The position numbers and the translations under genes were made by a program. From NCBI RefSeq assembly GCF_040219215.1, contig NZ_JAVJSX010000008.1, forward strand, positions 806,001-870,000: 64,000 nucleotides of DNA, given 5' to 3'. Below are positions 51,465 through 61,006 of this stretch, piece after piece. The notes under the pieces are model-generated. The model was not told the DNA's origin. It made no database searches and was given only the letters and a program-made list of their open reading frames with translations. This stretch comes from Thalassobaculum_A sp040219215. GTDB taxonomy: Bacteria > Pseudomonadota > Alphaproteobacteria > Thalassobaculales > Thalassobaculaceae. Each line of letters starts with the position of its first letter. The first letter of the stretch is position 1.

Positions 51465-53005
51465 CGGCAGCCGCCCCGTCGCGCCGTCCGCTGCCGCGGG
51501 CCACCTTGTCGGTGCAGATCGCCGAGCGGGTCCGCGAGGACATCCTGTCCGGGGCCTACCAGCCGGGAGCGCAGTTGAGCGAGGCGGAGCTGGCGCTGAG
51601 CTTCGGGGTCAGCCGCGGCCCGCTGCGCGAGGCCATGCAACGGCTGATCCAGGAAGGCCTGCTGCGCAGCGAGCCGCATCACGGCGTGTTCGTCCCCGAC
51701 CTGACCGAGGATGACCTGGCCGACGTATTCTTCGTGCGGGCGACCATCGAGGCGGCCGCGATCCGCCGGATCGTCACCCGCTCGGCACGCGGCACGGTAT
51801 CCCGCGACCTCTCCGGGATCGCCGACCAGATGGACCGGGCGATGAAGGCCGGGGACTGGAGCGTCGGCGGCGAGCTCGACTTCGCGTTCCACCGCACCCT
51901 GGTCGATGCCGCCGGCAGCGACCGGCTGTCTCGGACCTACGCCACCGTCCAGGCCGAGACCCGGCTGTGCCTGCACCGTTTGATGGGTGGTTACCGACGC
52001 AGCGAGGACCTGGCCGATGAGCATCACCGGCTGGCACGGCTGGTCGGCACGGCGCCGCTCGACGAGGTGCTGGCGGAGCTGGAGCGCCATTTCGGCGATC
52101 CGGCCGAGACGCTCCGCAAGATGCGCGCGGCGCGGGCCGCCGGTACCAACGCGAACCCTTCCTGGGCCGACATGACCGATACCATCACGCTGCCGCCGGT
52201 ATCGATGGCGGATCTGGACCCGATCCTGGACCTGGTGGCCGCGGTGCGCTGGCCGCACCGGCGCGCCGACGTCTCGCCGCTGATCGAACTCGGCTTCGGG
52301 CGCGTGGCGCGCGACGAGGCGGATGGCCGGACGGTGGCGGCCGGGCTGTGGTGGCCGTTCGGCGAGGCGTCGGCGCGGCTCGGACTCGTGATCGTCGCAC
52401 CGGACAGCCAGGGCCGGGGCGTCGGGCGCCGGCTGGTTGAGGCGCTGCTCGCCGACGCGGCGCCCCGGTCGGTCATGCTGCTGGCGACAACGGCCGGCCG
52501 GCCGCTCTACGACGCCCTCGGCTTCGTCCAGGTCGGCGCCAATACCCAGTACCAGGGCGTCTACAGGGGCACACCGGTTCGGGATCCCCGCGTACGTCCG
52601 GCCACCGCCGCGGATCGTTCGGCGCTGCACGCATTGGACTCGTCGGCCCTTGGCAGCGAGCGGCCGGATGTTCTTGACCATCTGCTGGCGGTTGGGCGGA
52701 CCATCGTGCTGGCAGACGGTGACACGCTGACCGGCTATGCGGTCGAACGCGAGTACGGCCGCGGCTTGAGCATCGGCCCGATCGTCGCCGGGTCCGAGGC
52801 GGATGCGGTCGCATTGTTTCAGTCGCTCGCCCGGCCGGGGTTCGTGCGGGTCGACTGCGCGTCCGAGGCATCGCTGTTGTCCGGGCACCTGATCCAGGCC
52901 GGGTTGGAATCGGTCGGCGAGTCGCCGGTGATGCTGCGCGGCACCTGGTCACCGCCGGCAGGACCCGCCCGCATCTTCGGGCTGGCCAGTCATGCCTTGG
53001 GATAG
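51461..53005 (+). CDS. GntR-FCD regulator fused to tandem GNAT acetyltransferase domains
   Basis: 514 aa. Residues 15-85: GntR winged helix (SVQIAERVREDILSGAYQPGAQLSEAELALSFGVSRGPLREAMQRLIQEGLLRSEPHHGVFVPDL). Residues 90-225: FCD ligand domain. From about 238 (MTDTITLPPVSMADLDPILDL) a GNAT domain follows with LGLVIVAPDSQGRGVGRRLVEALLADAAPRSVMLLATTAGRPLYDALGFVQVG, and a second acetyltransferase-like half (YitH-type) fills 375-510. No stop or frame break separates the parts; an ATG at the junction (52171) shows where two genes may have joined. It is coupled to the HAD gene. Confidence 0.87.
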   Translation: MTAAAPSRRPLPRATLSVQIAERVREDILSGAYQPGAQLSEAELALSFGVSRGPLREAMQRLIQEGLLRSEPHHGVFVPDLTEDDLADVFFVRATIEAAAIRRIVTRSARGTVSRDLSGIADQMDRAMKAGDWSVGGELDFAFHRTLVDAAGSDRLSRTYATVQAETRLCLHRLMGGYRRSEDLADEHHRLARLVGTAPLDEVLAELERHFGDPAETLRKMRAARAAGTNANPSWADMTDTITLPPVSMADLDPILDLVAAVRWPHRRADVSPLIELGFGRVARDEADGRTVAAGLWWPFGEASARLGLVIVAPDSQGRGVGRRLVEALLADAAPRSVMLLATTAGRPLYDALGFVQVGANTQYQGVYRGTPVRDPRVRPATAADRSALHALDSSALGSERPDVLDHLLAVGRTIVLADGDTLTGYAVEREYGRGLSIGPIVAGSEADAVALFQSLARPGFVRVDCASEASLLSGHLIQAGLESVGESPVMLRGTWSPPAGPARIFGLASHALG

Positions 53006-53017
53006 GGAGTGGAACGG

Positions 53018-54184
53018 ATGCACCGGGTGATCGTGATCGGACGCGGGTTGATCGGCAGTGCCGCCGGGCGGCACCTGTCGGAACGGATGGACGGCATCGC
53101 CCTGCTGGGTCCGGATGAGCCGGCCGACCGGCAGACGCACACCGGCGTGTTCGCCAGCCACTACGACGAAGGCCGGATGACCCGGATCGTCGATCCGGAC
53201 CCGGCCTGGGCGGTCACCGCGAGGCGTTCGATCGAACGTTATGCGGACCTGGAGGCGCGCAGCGGCGTCCCATTCTTCACCAACGCCGGCTATCTGGGGA
53301 TCGGCGAGCCGGGATCCGATTACCTGGATCGCAGCGAAGCGGCCGGGCGCGAACTGGGCGCCGATGTCACCCGGCTGGATGCCGCAGGGATCAGGCAGCG
53401 GTTCCCGTTCCTGACTGTGCCGGACGACGCCGACGGGCTGCACGAGGGGAGCCGGGCCGGCCACATCAGCCCGCGCGCCATGATCCGTGCCCAGACGACT
53501 GTCGCCCGGCGCCAGGGCGCCGAGATCATCGCCGATGAAGCCAAGGCGATCCGCGTCACTGCCAGCGGCGTGGAGGTGGACACCGCCAACGGCGCCACCC
53601 TGCGGGCCGAGCGGGTCCTGGTCGCCACCGGCGCATTCACCGATGCCTGCGGCCTGTCGCCGGTTGCCCTCGACCTGCGGGTGTTCGGCCGCACCGTGGT
53701 GCTGGCCAGGATCGAGGATGACGTCATGGCGGAGCTCGAGGGAATGCCGACCCTCGGCCACGCCGGGACCGGTGCCTACATCCTGCCGCCGATCCGCTAC
53801 CCCGACGGCCAGCGCTACCTGAAGATCGGCATCGGCACGACCGCCGACGCCGACCTGCGCTCGCTTGCCGACCTGACCGGCTGGTTCAAGAGCAGCGGCT
53901 CAGCCGCCAACCGCCGGGACTTCCAAGCCTTTCTCACCGCGCTGATCCCGGCGCTGCAGCGTTGCCGGGACTGGCACACCGACACCTGCGCGGTGGCCTG
54001 GACCGGAACCGGCCTGCCCTACATCGACTACGCGGTAGACGGGCGGATCGCGGTCGCGGTCGGCGGCAACGGCAAGGGGGCCAAGTCCTCCGACGATTGG
54101 GGCTGGCTGGCGGCGCAACTGGTGGGCGGAGGCGGTTGGGACCACCCGGTGCCCAGGGACAGGCTGCGGCTGCCAAAGCGGTAG
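53018..54184 (+). CDS. FAD-dependent amine oxidase (DAO/sarcosine oxidase-like)
   Basis: 388 aa flavoenzyme: MHRVIVIGRGLIGSAAGRHLSE (Rossmann FAD loop), ASHYDEGRMTRIVDPDPAWAVTARRSIERYADLEARSGVPFF, LVATGAFTDACGL and the C-terminal AVAVGGNGKGAKSSDDWGWLAAQLV. Resembles N-methyl amino acid oxidases such as sarcosine or N-methyltryptophan oxidase. ATG 53018 has GGGAG upstream. Placed just after the GntR-GNAT gene, it is probably part of the same amine or amino acid pathway. Confidence 0.88.
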   Translation: MHRVIVIGRGLIGSAAGRHLSERMDGIALLGPDEPADRQTHTGVFASHYDEGRMTRIVDPDPAWAVTARRSIERYADLEARSGVPFFTNAGYLGIGEPGSDYLDRSEAAGRELGADVTRLDAAGIRQRFPFLTVPDDADGLHEGSRAGHISPRAMIRAQTTVARRQGAEIIADEAKAIRVTASGVEVDTANGATLRAERVLVATGAFTDACGLSPVALDLRVFGRTVVLARIEDDVMAELEGMPTLGHAGTGAYILPPIRYPDGQRYLKIGIGTTADADLRSLADLTGWFKSSGSAANRRDFQAFLTALIPALQRCRDWHTDTCAVAWTGTGLPYIDYAVDGRIAVAVGGNGKGAKSSDDWGWLAAQLVGGGGWDHPVPRDRLRLPKR

Positions 54185-54205
54185 ACGCCCGGGCAGAGCC
54201 TCTCG

Positions 54206-54232
54206 TTGGCACTCGTTGACGGCGAGTGCCAA
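54206..54232 (+). promoter_or_regulatory. CIRCE heat-shock operator
   Basis: TTGGCACTC-N9-GAGTGCCAA, a perfect 9-9-9 CIRCE element lying 114 bp before groES. HrcA dimers bind this in many proteobacteria and repress groESL until heat shock. Confidence 0.93.
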
Positions 54233-54346
54233 AATTTGAACGCGCTGATCTTGAACCGGGGTGCGGCGCCGACTAACTCGATTTCTGCCTCCGGCCGAAA
54301 CCGGCCGTCGAGGCGACTGACAGCTCATTCCTGCACGGAGGAACCC

Positions 54347-54661
54347 ATGCGTTTCCGCCCTCTGCACGACCGTGTTGTCGTGCGCCGCATTGAAGCCGAC
54401 CAGAAGACGGCCGGCGGAATCATCATCCCCGACACCGCCAAGGAAAAGCCGCAGCATGGCGAAGTGCTGGCGGTCGGTCCGGGCGCCCGTGACGACCGGG
54501 GCGAGATCGTCGCGCTCGACCTGCGGGTCGGGGACACGGTGCTGTTCGGCAAGTGGTCCGGCACCGAGGTCAGGATTGATGGCGAGGACCTGTTGATCAT
54601 GAAGGAGTCGGACATCTTCGGCGTGATCGAGAGCGCCGAGAACGCCCGGCGGGCTGCGTGA
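54347..54661 (+). CDS. groES: Co-chaperonin GroES
   Basis: 104 aa lid of the GroEL chamber: MRFRPLHDRVVVRRIEADQKTAGGIIIPDTAKEKPQHGEVLAVGPG and VGDTVLFGKWSGTEVRIDGEDLLIMKESDIFGVIE are canonical. A short extra tail (SAENARRAA) makes it slightly longer than E. coli GroES. GGAGGA precedes the ATG. First gene of the CIRCE-controlled operon, 30 bp before groEL. Confidence 0.97.
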   Translation: MRFRPLHDRVVVRRIEADQKTAGGIIIPDTAKEKPQHGEVLAVGPGARDDRGEIVALDLRVGDTVLFGKWSGTEVRIDGEDLLIMKESDIFGVIESAENARRAA

Positions 54662-54691
54662 CGCGCGCCTGGCAGGTGAGGAGGGAAGATC

Positions 54692-56326
<1,635 letters not shown>

Positions 56327-56350
56327 TTGACCTGAACGTCGGTTGCTGGC

Positions 56351-56379
56351 GGAGGGTCCGGCCGATGCCCGGGCCCTCC
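56351..56379 (+). terminator. Hairpin after groESL
   Basis: Arms GGAGGGTCCGG (56351-56361) and CCGGGCCCTCC (56369-56379) pair over 11 positions with one G-U, loop of 7, followed by a pyrimidine-rich GTCCCTGCCCCTCTTTCCC. Probable terminator of the groESL operon; the T tract is weak. Confidence 0.55.
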
Positions 56380-56467
56380 GTCCCTGCCCCTCTTTCCCGG
56401 CCCCGAATCGTTGACGCGGCGCCGCCCGGGCATTAGTGCTCCAGGTCGTTTTCACCTGGAGGCTCCG

Positions 56468-58063
56468 ATGGCCCAGTCCCCGCTTCGACCGCTCGCCCAG
56501 AACGCCCGCGCCTGGCCGTTCGAGGAGGCGCGCAAACTGGTCGAGCGGATCGGCGGCAAGACCCCGGACAAAGGCTATGTTCTGCTGGAGACCGGTTACG
56601 GCCCATCCGGCCTGCCGCACATCGGCACCTTCGGCGAGGTGGTGCGCACCACGATGGTGCGCCGCGCGTTCGAGACCATGTCCGACGTGCCGACCCGGGT
56701 GTTCGCGTTCTCCGACGACATGGACGGCCTGCGCAAGGTGCCGGACAACATTCCGAACAAGGAACTGATCGCCCCGCATCTCGGCAAGCCGCTGACCCGG
56801 GTGCCGGATCCGTTCGGCACCCACGAGAGCTTCGGCCACCACAACAACGCCCGGCTCCGCGCATTCCTCGACAGCTTCGGCTTCGACTACGAGTTCAAGA
56901 GCGCCACCGACTGCTACGCCAGCGGCGAGTTCGACGCCGCCCTGCTGCAGACGCTTCGGCACTACGACAAGGTCATCAAGGTGGTGCTGCCGACCCTGGG
57001 GGCCGAGCGGCAGGCGACCTATTCGCCGTTCCTGCCGGTGTGCCCGCGCACCGGCGTGGTCCTGCAGGTGCCGATCGTCGAGCACGACCTGGATGCCGGC
57101 ACGGTGTCCTACGACGACCCGGAGACCGGCGACCGGACGACCGTCAAGGTCACCGGCGGGGCCTGCAAGCTCCAGTGGAAGTGCGACTGGGCGATGCGCT
57201 GGTACGCGCTGGATGTCGACTACGAGATGTCGGGCAAGGACCTGATCGACTCGGTCAAGCTGTCGAGCCGGATCACCTCGATCCTCGGCGGCCGTCCGCC
57301 CGAAGGTTTCAACTACGAGCTGTTCCTGGACGAGGCGGGCCAGAAGGTCAGCAAGTCCAAGGGCAACGGCCTATCGGTCGACGAGTGGCTGGCCTACGGC
57401 CCGCCGGAGAGCCTGTCGCTGTTCATGTACCAGCAGCCGCGGCGGGCCAAGCGTCTGTACTTCGACCAGATCCCCAAGGCGGTCGACGACTACCTGACGT
57501 TCCTGGCGAAAGTCCAGGACGAGGAGCCGGCGGCTCGGCTGGAGAACCCGGTCTGGCACATCCACGAGGGCAACCCGCCGGCCCCGGAGGCCTCGGGATT
57601 GAGCTTCGGGCTGCTGCTGAACCTCGCCAGCGTGTGCCACGCCGAGGACAAGGCGGTGATCTGGGGCTACATCGCCCGCTACGCGCCGGGCGCCAACGCC
57701 GAGGCAAATCCGCTGCTCGACCGACTGGCGGGCTACGCGGTGCGCTACTACCAGGACTTCGTGCGCCCGGCCAAGGTGTACCGCGCGCCGACCGACGTGG
57801 AGCGGGCCGCCCTGGAAGACCTCAAGGCGGCGTTGGAGAACACCGCCCCCGGAACCTCGGCCGAGGATATCCAGACCGAGGTCTACGAGGTCGGCAAGCG
57901 CCACCCGTTCGAGAATCTGCGCGACTGGTTCAAGGCGCTGTACGAGGTCCTGCTGGGCCAGTCCCAGGGGCCGCGCTTCGGCTCGTTCGTGGCGCTGTAC
58001 GGGATTCCGGAAAGCGTGGCGCTGATCGACCGGGCCCTCAAAGGCGAGGACATGGCCGCCTGA
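56468..58063 (+). CDS. lysK: Lysyl-tRNA synthetase, class I
   Basis: 531 aa class I LysRS, the archaeal-type enzyme also found in alphaproteobacteria. HIGH motif variant HIGT at 51-54 (ETGYGPSGLPHIGTFGE) and KMSKS variant KVSKSKGNG at 293-301. TRVFAFSDDMDGLRKVPDNIPN and CDWAMRWYALDVDYEMSGKDLIDS are family signatures. It attaches lysine to tRNA-Lys. GGAGG precedes the ATG at 56468. Confidence 0.96.
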   Translation: MAQSPLRPLAQNARAWPFEEARKLVERIGGKTPDKGYVLLETGYGPSGLPHIGTFGEVVRTTMVRRAFETMSDVPTRVFAFSDDMDGLRKVPDNIPNKELIAPHLGKPLTRVPDPFGTHESFGHHNNARLRAFLDSFGFDYEFKSATDCYASGEFDAALLQTLRHYDKVIKVVLPTLGAERQATYSPFLPVCPRTGVVLQVPIVEHDLDAGTVSYDDPETGDRTTVKVTGGACKLQWKCDWAMRWYALDVDYEMSGKDLIDSVKLSSRITSILGGRPPEGFNYELFLDEAGQKVSKSKGNGLSVDEWLAYGPPESLSLFMYQQPRRAKRLYFDQIPKAVDDYLTFLAKVQDEEPAARLENPVWHIHEGNPPAPEASGLSFGLLLNLASVCHAEDKAVIWGYIARYAPGANAEANPLLDRLAGYAVRYYQDFVRPAKVYRAPTDVERAALEDLKAALENTAPGTSAEDIQTEVYEVGKRHPFENLRDWFKALYEVLLGQSQGPRFGSFVALYGIPESVALIDRALKGEDMAA

Positions 58064-58075
58064 GGCGACGGCCGG

Positions 58076-58408
58076 TCAGGGGCAGCGGTCGATCCGGATG
58101 ACGGCGAAGCGGTCGCACTTCTGCGAGCCGGTGCGGCTGCTTTCGGCCCGTCGCTGCTTGACCCCCTGCTCGATGCAGGAATCCAGGTTGCGGCGCTGGG
58201 ATTCGTCCATCCAGGCATCCGGCACCCTGCCGATGTAGGCGAAGCTACGCAGCCGCTTGCAGACGAACTCGTCCGACTCCTGCGCGATCTCGCCCTGTGA
58301 CATCGCACGGGCGCGGTCCATTCCGCTGACCCCGCAGCCTGCCACCGCGCCGCCGAGGATCAGGACGGACAGCATCGGTCCGATGGTCTTGTATGATAGG
58401 CTCATCAT
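58076..58408 (-). CDS. Hypothetical small lipoprotein
   Basis: 110 aa. Two adjacent ATGs start it; the signal IGPMLSVLILGGAVAGCG has a lipobox AVAGC with the lipidated Cys. The mature protein is polar with three further Cys (FVCKRL, DSCIEQG, QKCDRF) that may pair. Convergent with lysK and divergent from the DUF2254 gene. No family recognised. Confidence 0.68.
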   Translation of the reverse strand: MMSLSYKTIGPMLSVLILGGAVAGCGVSGMDRARAMSQGEIAQESDEFVCKRLRSFAYIGRVPDAWMDESQRRNLDSCIEQGVKQRRAESSRTGSQKCDRFAVIRIDRCP

Positions 58409-58567
58409 GTCCCCTTGCCGAGCATGGGTGCCGGCGGCCGCGCCGGGGAACCCCGCCGGCGGGCCGGCCGTTGTACGGTCTGCCAGCCCACAACTCCGAC
58501 AACCGACAGCCGAGGTCAACATGGCATTGCGGCCACATTCATCGACCGGCTTCGAACGGGCGCGCCG

Positions 58568-59869
58568 GTGAGCTACCGCGGGCCGACGACCTATGTGCTG
58601 TACCGCCTGCGCGCCAGCTTCTGGTTCGTGCCCGGCGCGATGGCGGTCGTCGCGTTCATTGCGGCGGCGCTCAGCCTGTGGGCCGACGGCGCCGGGGTCT
58701 CGGAACTGCTGAAGCCGCTGGGGGCGCCGTTCAGCATAGAGAAGGATACCGCCCGCGACCTGCTGTCGACCCTGGCCGGAGCCACCGTGACGGTTGTCAG
58801 CCTGGTGATCTCGCTGACCCTGGTCACCCTGACGGTGGCCGCCGGCAATCTCGGCGCCCGGCTCTTGGAGCGCTACATGCAGAACCGGGTGACCCAGGTC
58901 ACCATGGGGTTGTTCGTCGGGACCTTCGTCTACACCGTCGTGGTGCTGTCGGCGGTCGGGATCGGCCCGGTCGAGGTGCCACGGTTGTCGGTCGTCACCG
59001 CCCTGGTGATGTCGATCTTCAGCGTCGGCTGGCTGATGTATGCGTTCCACGACCTCGCTCGCTCGCTGCAGGTCGACCAGGCGGCTGCCGAGATCGGCGC
59101 GACGCTACGCCGGGATATTTCCGTGGCGGCCGCGCGAGCCCGCGAGCTCGGGATTGCCGGCTCCGACGACCTGCCGACCGGAGGGCCGCAATGCGTCGTC
59201 GATGCCCGCGCCATCGGGTACGTGGAGTCGATTGACTGGCTGATCCTGGGCGCGGTCGCCCGCGAGCACGGCCTGGTACTCGACGTGCCGATCGCGCAAG
59301 GCGCCTACGTCACATCGGTCGATCCGATCGCCACGGTGTACGGCCGTGCCGAGGCCGACGATGCGTTGTGCGCGCAGATCCGCGAGGCCGTGATTCTCGG
59401 CAGCGTGCGCACCGAGGCCGACGACCTGATGTTCCTGCTGCATCTGCTGGTCGAGATTGCGTCGCGGGCCCTGTCGCCCGGCATCAACGACCTCTATACG
59501 GCGCTGGCCTGCGTCGACCATGTGACCGGCAGTCTGGCGCAGGCGATAAAGGAAGGACTGGAGCGTATCAGCGTGCGTGACGACGTCGGCCGGTTGCTGG
59601 TTCGCACCCGGTCGGCGGATGTGTCCCGGATGGCCAGTACGGCGCTGTCGACCCTGCGCCGCAACGGCATGCACAACCCGACCTTCGCGCTCCGTCTGAT
59701 CCGCAACATCGAGCGTCTCGCTCCGCTGGCACGCAGCCACCCGACCGGGCCGGTTTTCCTTGAACACCTGGACCGGATTGCCGAACACGCCGCCGCCAAC
59801 GTTCCGCAGGTCGACCGCGAAGCAATCGAGGCGGCGGCCGATCGTGCCCGGGAGGCGTTCGGAGTTTGA
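58568..59869 (+). CDS. DUF2254 membrane protein
   Basis: 433 aa. Four hydrophobic segments in the first 170 residues (SFWFVPGAMAVVAFIAAALSLW, AGATVTVVSLVISLTLVTLTVAA, VTMGLFVGTFVYTVVVLSAVG, VVTALVMSIFSVGWLMYAF), then a cytoplasmic domain ending with LLHLLVEIASRALSPGINDLYTALACVDHVTGSLAQ and a C-terminal charged helix. The family is predicted to be membrane-bound with unknown role. GTG at 58568 is a reasoned but weak start. Confidence 0.8.
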   Translation: MSYRGPTTYVLYRLRASFWFVPGAMAVVAFIAAALSLWADGAGVSELLKPLGAPFSIEKDTARDLLSTLAGATVTVVSLVISLTLVTLTVAAGNLGARLLERYMQNRVTQVTMGLFVGTFVYTVVVLSAVGIGPVEVPRLSVVTALVMSIFSVGWLMYAFHDLARSLQVDQAAAEIGATLRRDISVAAARARELGIAGSDDLPTGGPQCVVDARAIGYVESIDWLILGAVAREHGLVLDVPIAQGAYVTSVDPIATVYGRAEADDALCAQIREAVILGSVRTEADDLMFLLHLLVEIASRALSPGINDLYTALACVDHVTGSLAQAIKEGLERISVRDDVGRLLVRTRSADVSRMASTALSTLRRNGMHNPTFALRLIRNIERLAPLARSHPTGPVFLEHLDRIAEHAAANVPQVDREAIEAAADRAREAFGV

Positions 59870-59877
59870 TCGACACG

Positions 59878-59885
59878 GACAGTCC
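59878..59885 (+). repeat. Left target-site duplication of the mobile element
   Basis: GACAGTCC directly before the left terminal repeat; the identical 8 bases follow the right end at 62498-62505. Eight-base duplications are what the IS1595 family makes on insertion. Confidence 0.88.
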
Positions 59886-59912
59886 GGCGATTGGCAACTT
59901 TACAAACCCACG
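59886..59912 (+). repeat. Left terminal inverted repeat
   Basis: Begins GGCGATT, then GGCAA, then CTTTACAAACCCACG. Against the right end it differs only at positions 8, 9 and 12. Confidence 0.85.
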
Positions 59913-59941
59913 GCGGGCGCCCTGACGGACCTGTCATCGGG

Positions 59942-59990
59942 TGGACCAAGTGGGACACAATGTGACGCCATGGGACGTAGTGGGACGAAA
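59942..59990 (+). repeat. Five 10-bp direct repeats, consensus TGGGACGNAR
   Basis: Units at 59942 (TGGACCAAG), 59951 (TGGGACACAA), 59961 (TGTGACGCCA), 59971 (TGGGACGTAG) and 59981 (TGGGACGAAA), spaced exactly 10 bases, i.e. one helical turn. Such runs resemble arm-type sites of tyrosine recombinases beside tRNA genes or repeated protein-binding sites; no recombinase gene is present in the element. Confidence 0.7.
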
Positions 59991-60176
59991 CGGCATCAGA
60001 CGGCATTTTGAATTTTTCAGAGAATCAGGTACAAAGTGCGTAATCCGCACATCATATGCGGAAGGTGACTCGGGCATCATCGCCCGTACGGCAACGAGGT
60101 TCCATAAGAGCCCAGCCGGGGAGGAGGCGTCAGGAAGCCGAAGCAGCCGCTTTGGGTATTCGTTCGGAAATTTAGG

Positions 60177-60263
60177 TGGTGGCGTCGGCGGGACTTGAAC
60201 CCGCAATCCGTCGGAGGAGCCCGGTTCCAAACCGGGTGCGTTTACCAGTTTCGCCACGACGCC
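60177..60263 (-). tRNA. Leucine-type (type II) tRNA with anticodon UGG (proline)
   Basis: 87 nt cloverleaf with perfectly paired arms: acceptor GGCGTCG/CGACGCC, D arm GCG-AAACTGGTAAA-CGC, anticodon arm CCCGG-TTTGGAA-CCGGG, long variable arm of 15 nt, T arm GCGGG-TTCAAGT-CCCGC, A73 and encoded CCA. The D arm, the long variable arm and A73 match tRNA-Leu, yet loop positions 34-36 read TGG, the proline anticodon. Nucleotide 37 is A, not the G normal in tRNA-Pro. It lies inside the mobile element, so it is an accessory tRNA. If LeuRS, which largely ignores the anticodon, charges it, CCN codons would receive leucine. Confidence 0.8.
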
Positions 60264-60401
60264 ACCATATCGGGAAGGCCTCCGCTCTGGTGCGCAAACA
60301 CCGTATGAGCGGAGGCCCCCACCCCGACCAGCACCGGAGTAGCGAATCAGGCGCTCTGGTGCTGGGTGAATATACGCGATGAGCAACCGGAAGTGGCGTC
60401 T

Positions 60402-60605
60402 ATGTCAGCGACCGCGAGCGACAAGAAGCGACGACAAGACGGTACGCGCGATACTTCGAGTAAAACTTTAACTACCTCGGACCCCGTCGCCGGCGCGACT
60501 CGGCAGAAGCCTGCCGAAAAGCCGGTGTCGCTTTCCCCGCTGGCATTCGAGGACGCGCTTCGCGGATTGCTGAAGGTTGGGCGGCGGGAAAAGGACGGTA
60601 GGTGA
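60402..60605 (+). CDS. Passenger gene: small hypothetical protein
   Basis: 67 aa, polar N-terminal half rich in Ser/Thr/Lys/Asp, then SLSPLAFEDALRGLLKVGRREKDGR, a short helix similar to the C-terminal tails of phage or plasmid small proteins. ATG at 60402 is preferred to an earlier one at 60366. Its stop overlaps the next start (GTGA), so the three passenger genes read as an operon. Confidence 0.55.
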   Translation: MSATASDKKRRQDGTRDTSSKTLTTSDPVAGATRQKPAEKPVSLSPLAFEDALRGLLKVGRREKDGR

Positions 60606-61006
60606 AGGCCCTTTCAGCGGGGGTGGTCGCGGGCATCCTGATCGCCGAGGTGGCTGTCGCCGCGTTGCTCGCATACCTGTATTTCAGGGGCGACCTGATC
60701 GTATTCGAGTATCCGACTGATCTTGCCGCGATCTCCCTGACTGCAGCCGGCGTGATAGTGACGATAGCGATGCTGTTCATCGCGTTGTTTGCGATCTACG
60801 GAATCAGGGAGATGGCAGATAGGGCGGCGGCGGCTGGAAGGAACGCTGGGGTGGAGTTTCTGGAGACCCCAGAGTTTAAGGCGATGGTGTATCGAGCAGC
60901 CTCGGACGCGGTGCGTAACGATTTAGAAAGCGGGGTTGATACAGACAAGAACACGGACTTGACCGCCAAGGCACTGATGAGCGGAGACGGAGATGACGGA
61001 GCATAA
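60602..61006 (+). CDS. Passenger gene: membrane protein
   Basis: 134 aa. Two membrane segments, VVAGILIAEVAVAALLAYLYF (about 8-28) and LAAISLTAAGVIVTIAMLFIALFAIYGI (about 41-68), then a cytoplasmic acidic region (EFLETPEFKAMVYRAASDAVRNDLESGVDTDKN). GTG start at 60602. It is encoded between the small gene and the ImmA gene and overlaps the latter by 14 bases. No family recognised. Confidence 0.65.
   Translation: MKALSAGVVAGILIAEVAVAALLAYLYFRGDLIVFEYPTDLAAISLTAAGVIVTIAMLFIALFAIYGIREMADRAAAAGRNAGVEFLETPEFKAMVYRAASDAVRNDLESGVDTDKNTDLTAKALMSGDGDDGA

Noticed and set aside
59942..59990. CRISPR-like repeat array
   Set aside because: Units are contiguous 10-mers without spacers and no cas gene is near.
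60177..60263. Plus-strand tRNA-Trp (loop with TTCCAAA)
   Set aside because: The T-arm consensus GTTCAAGTCC, the CCA end and the D arm are all on the minus strand; the plus reading makes no cloverleaf.
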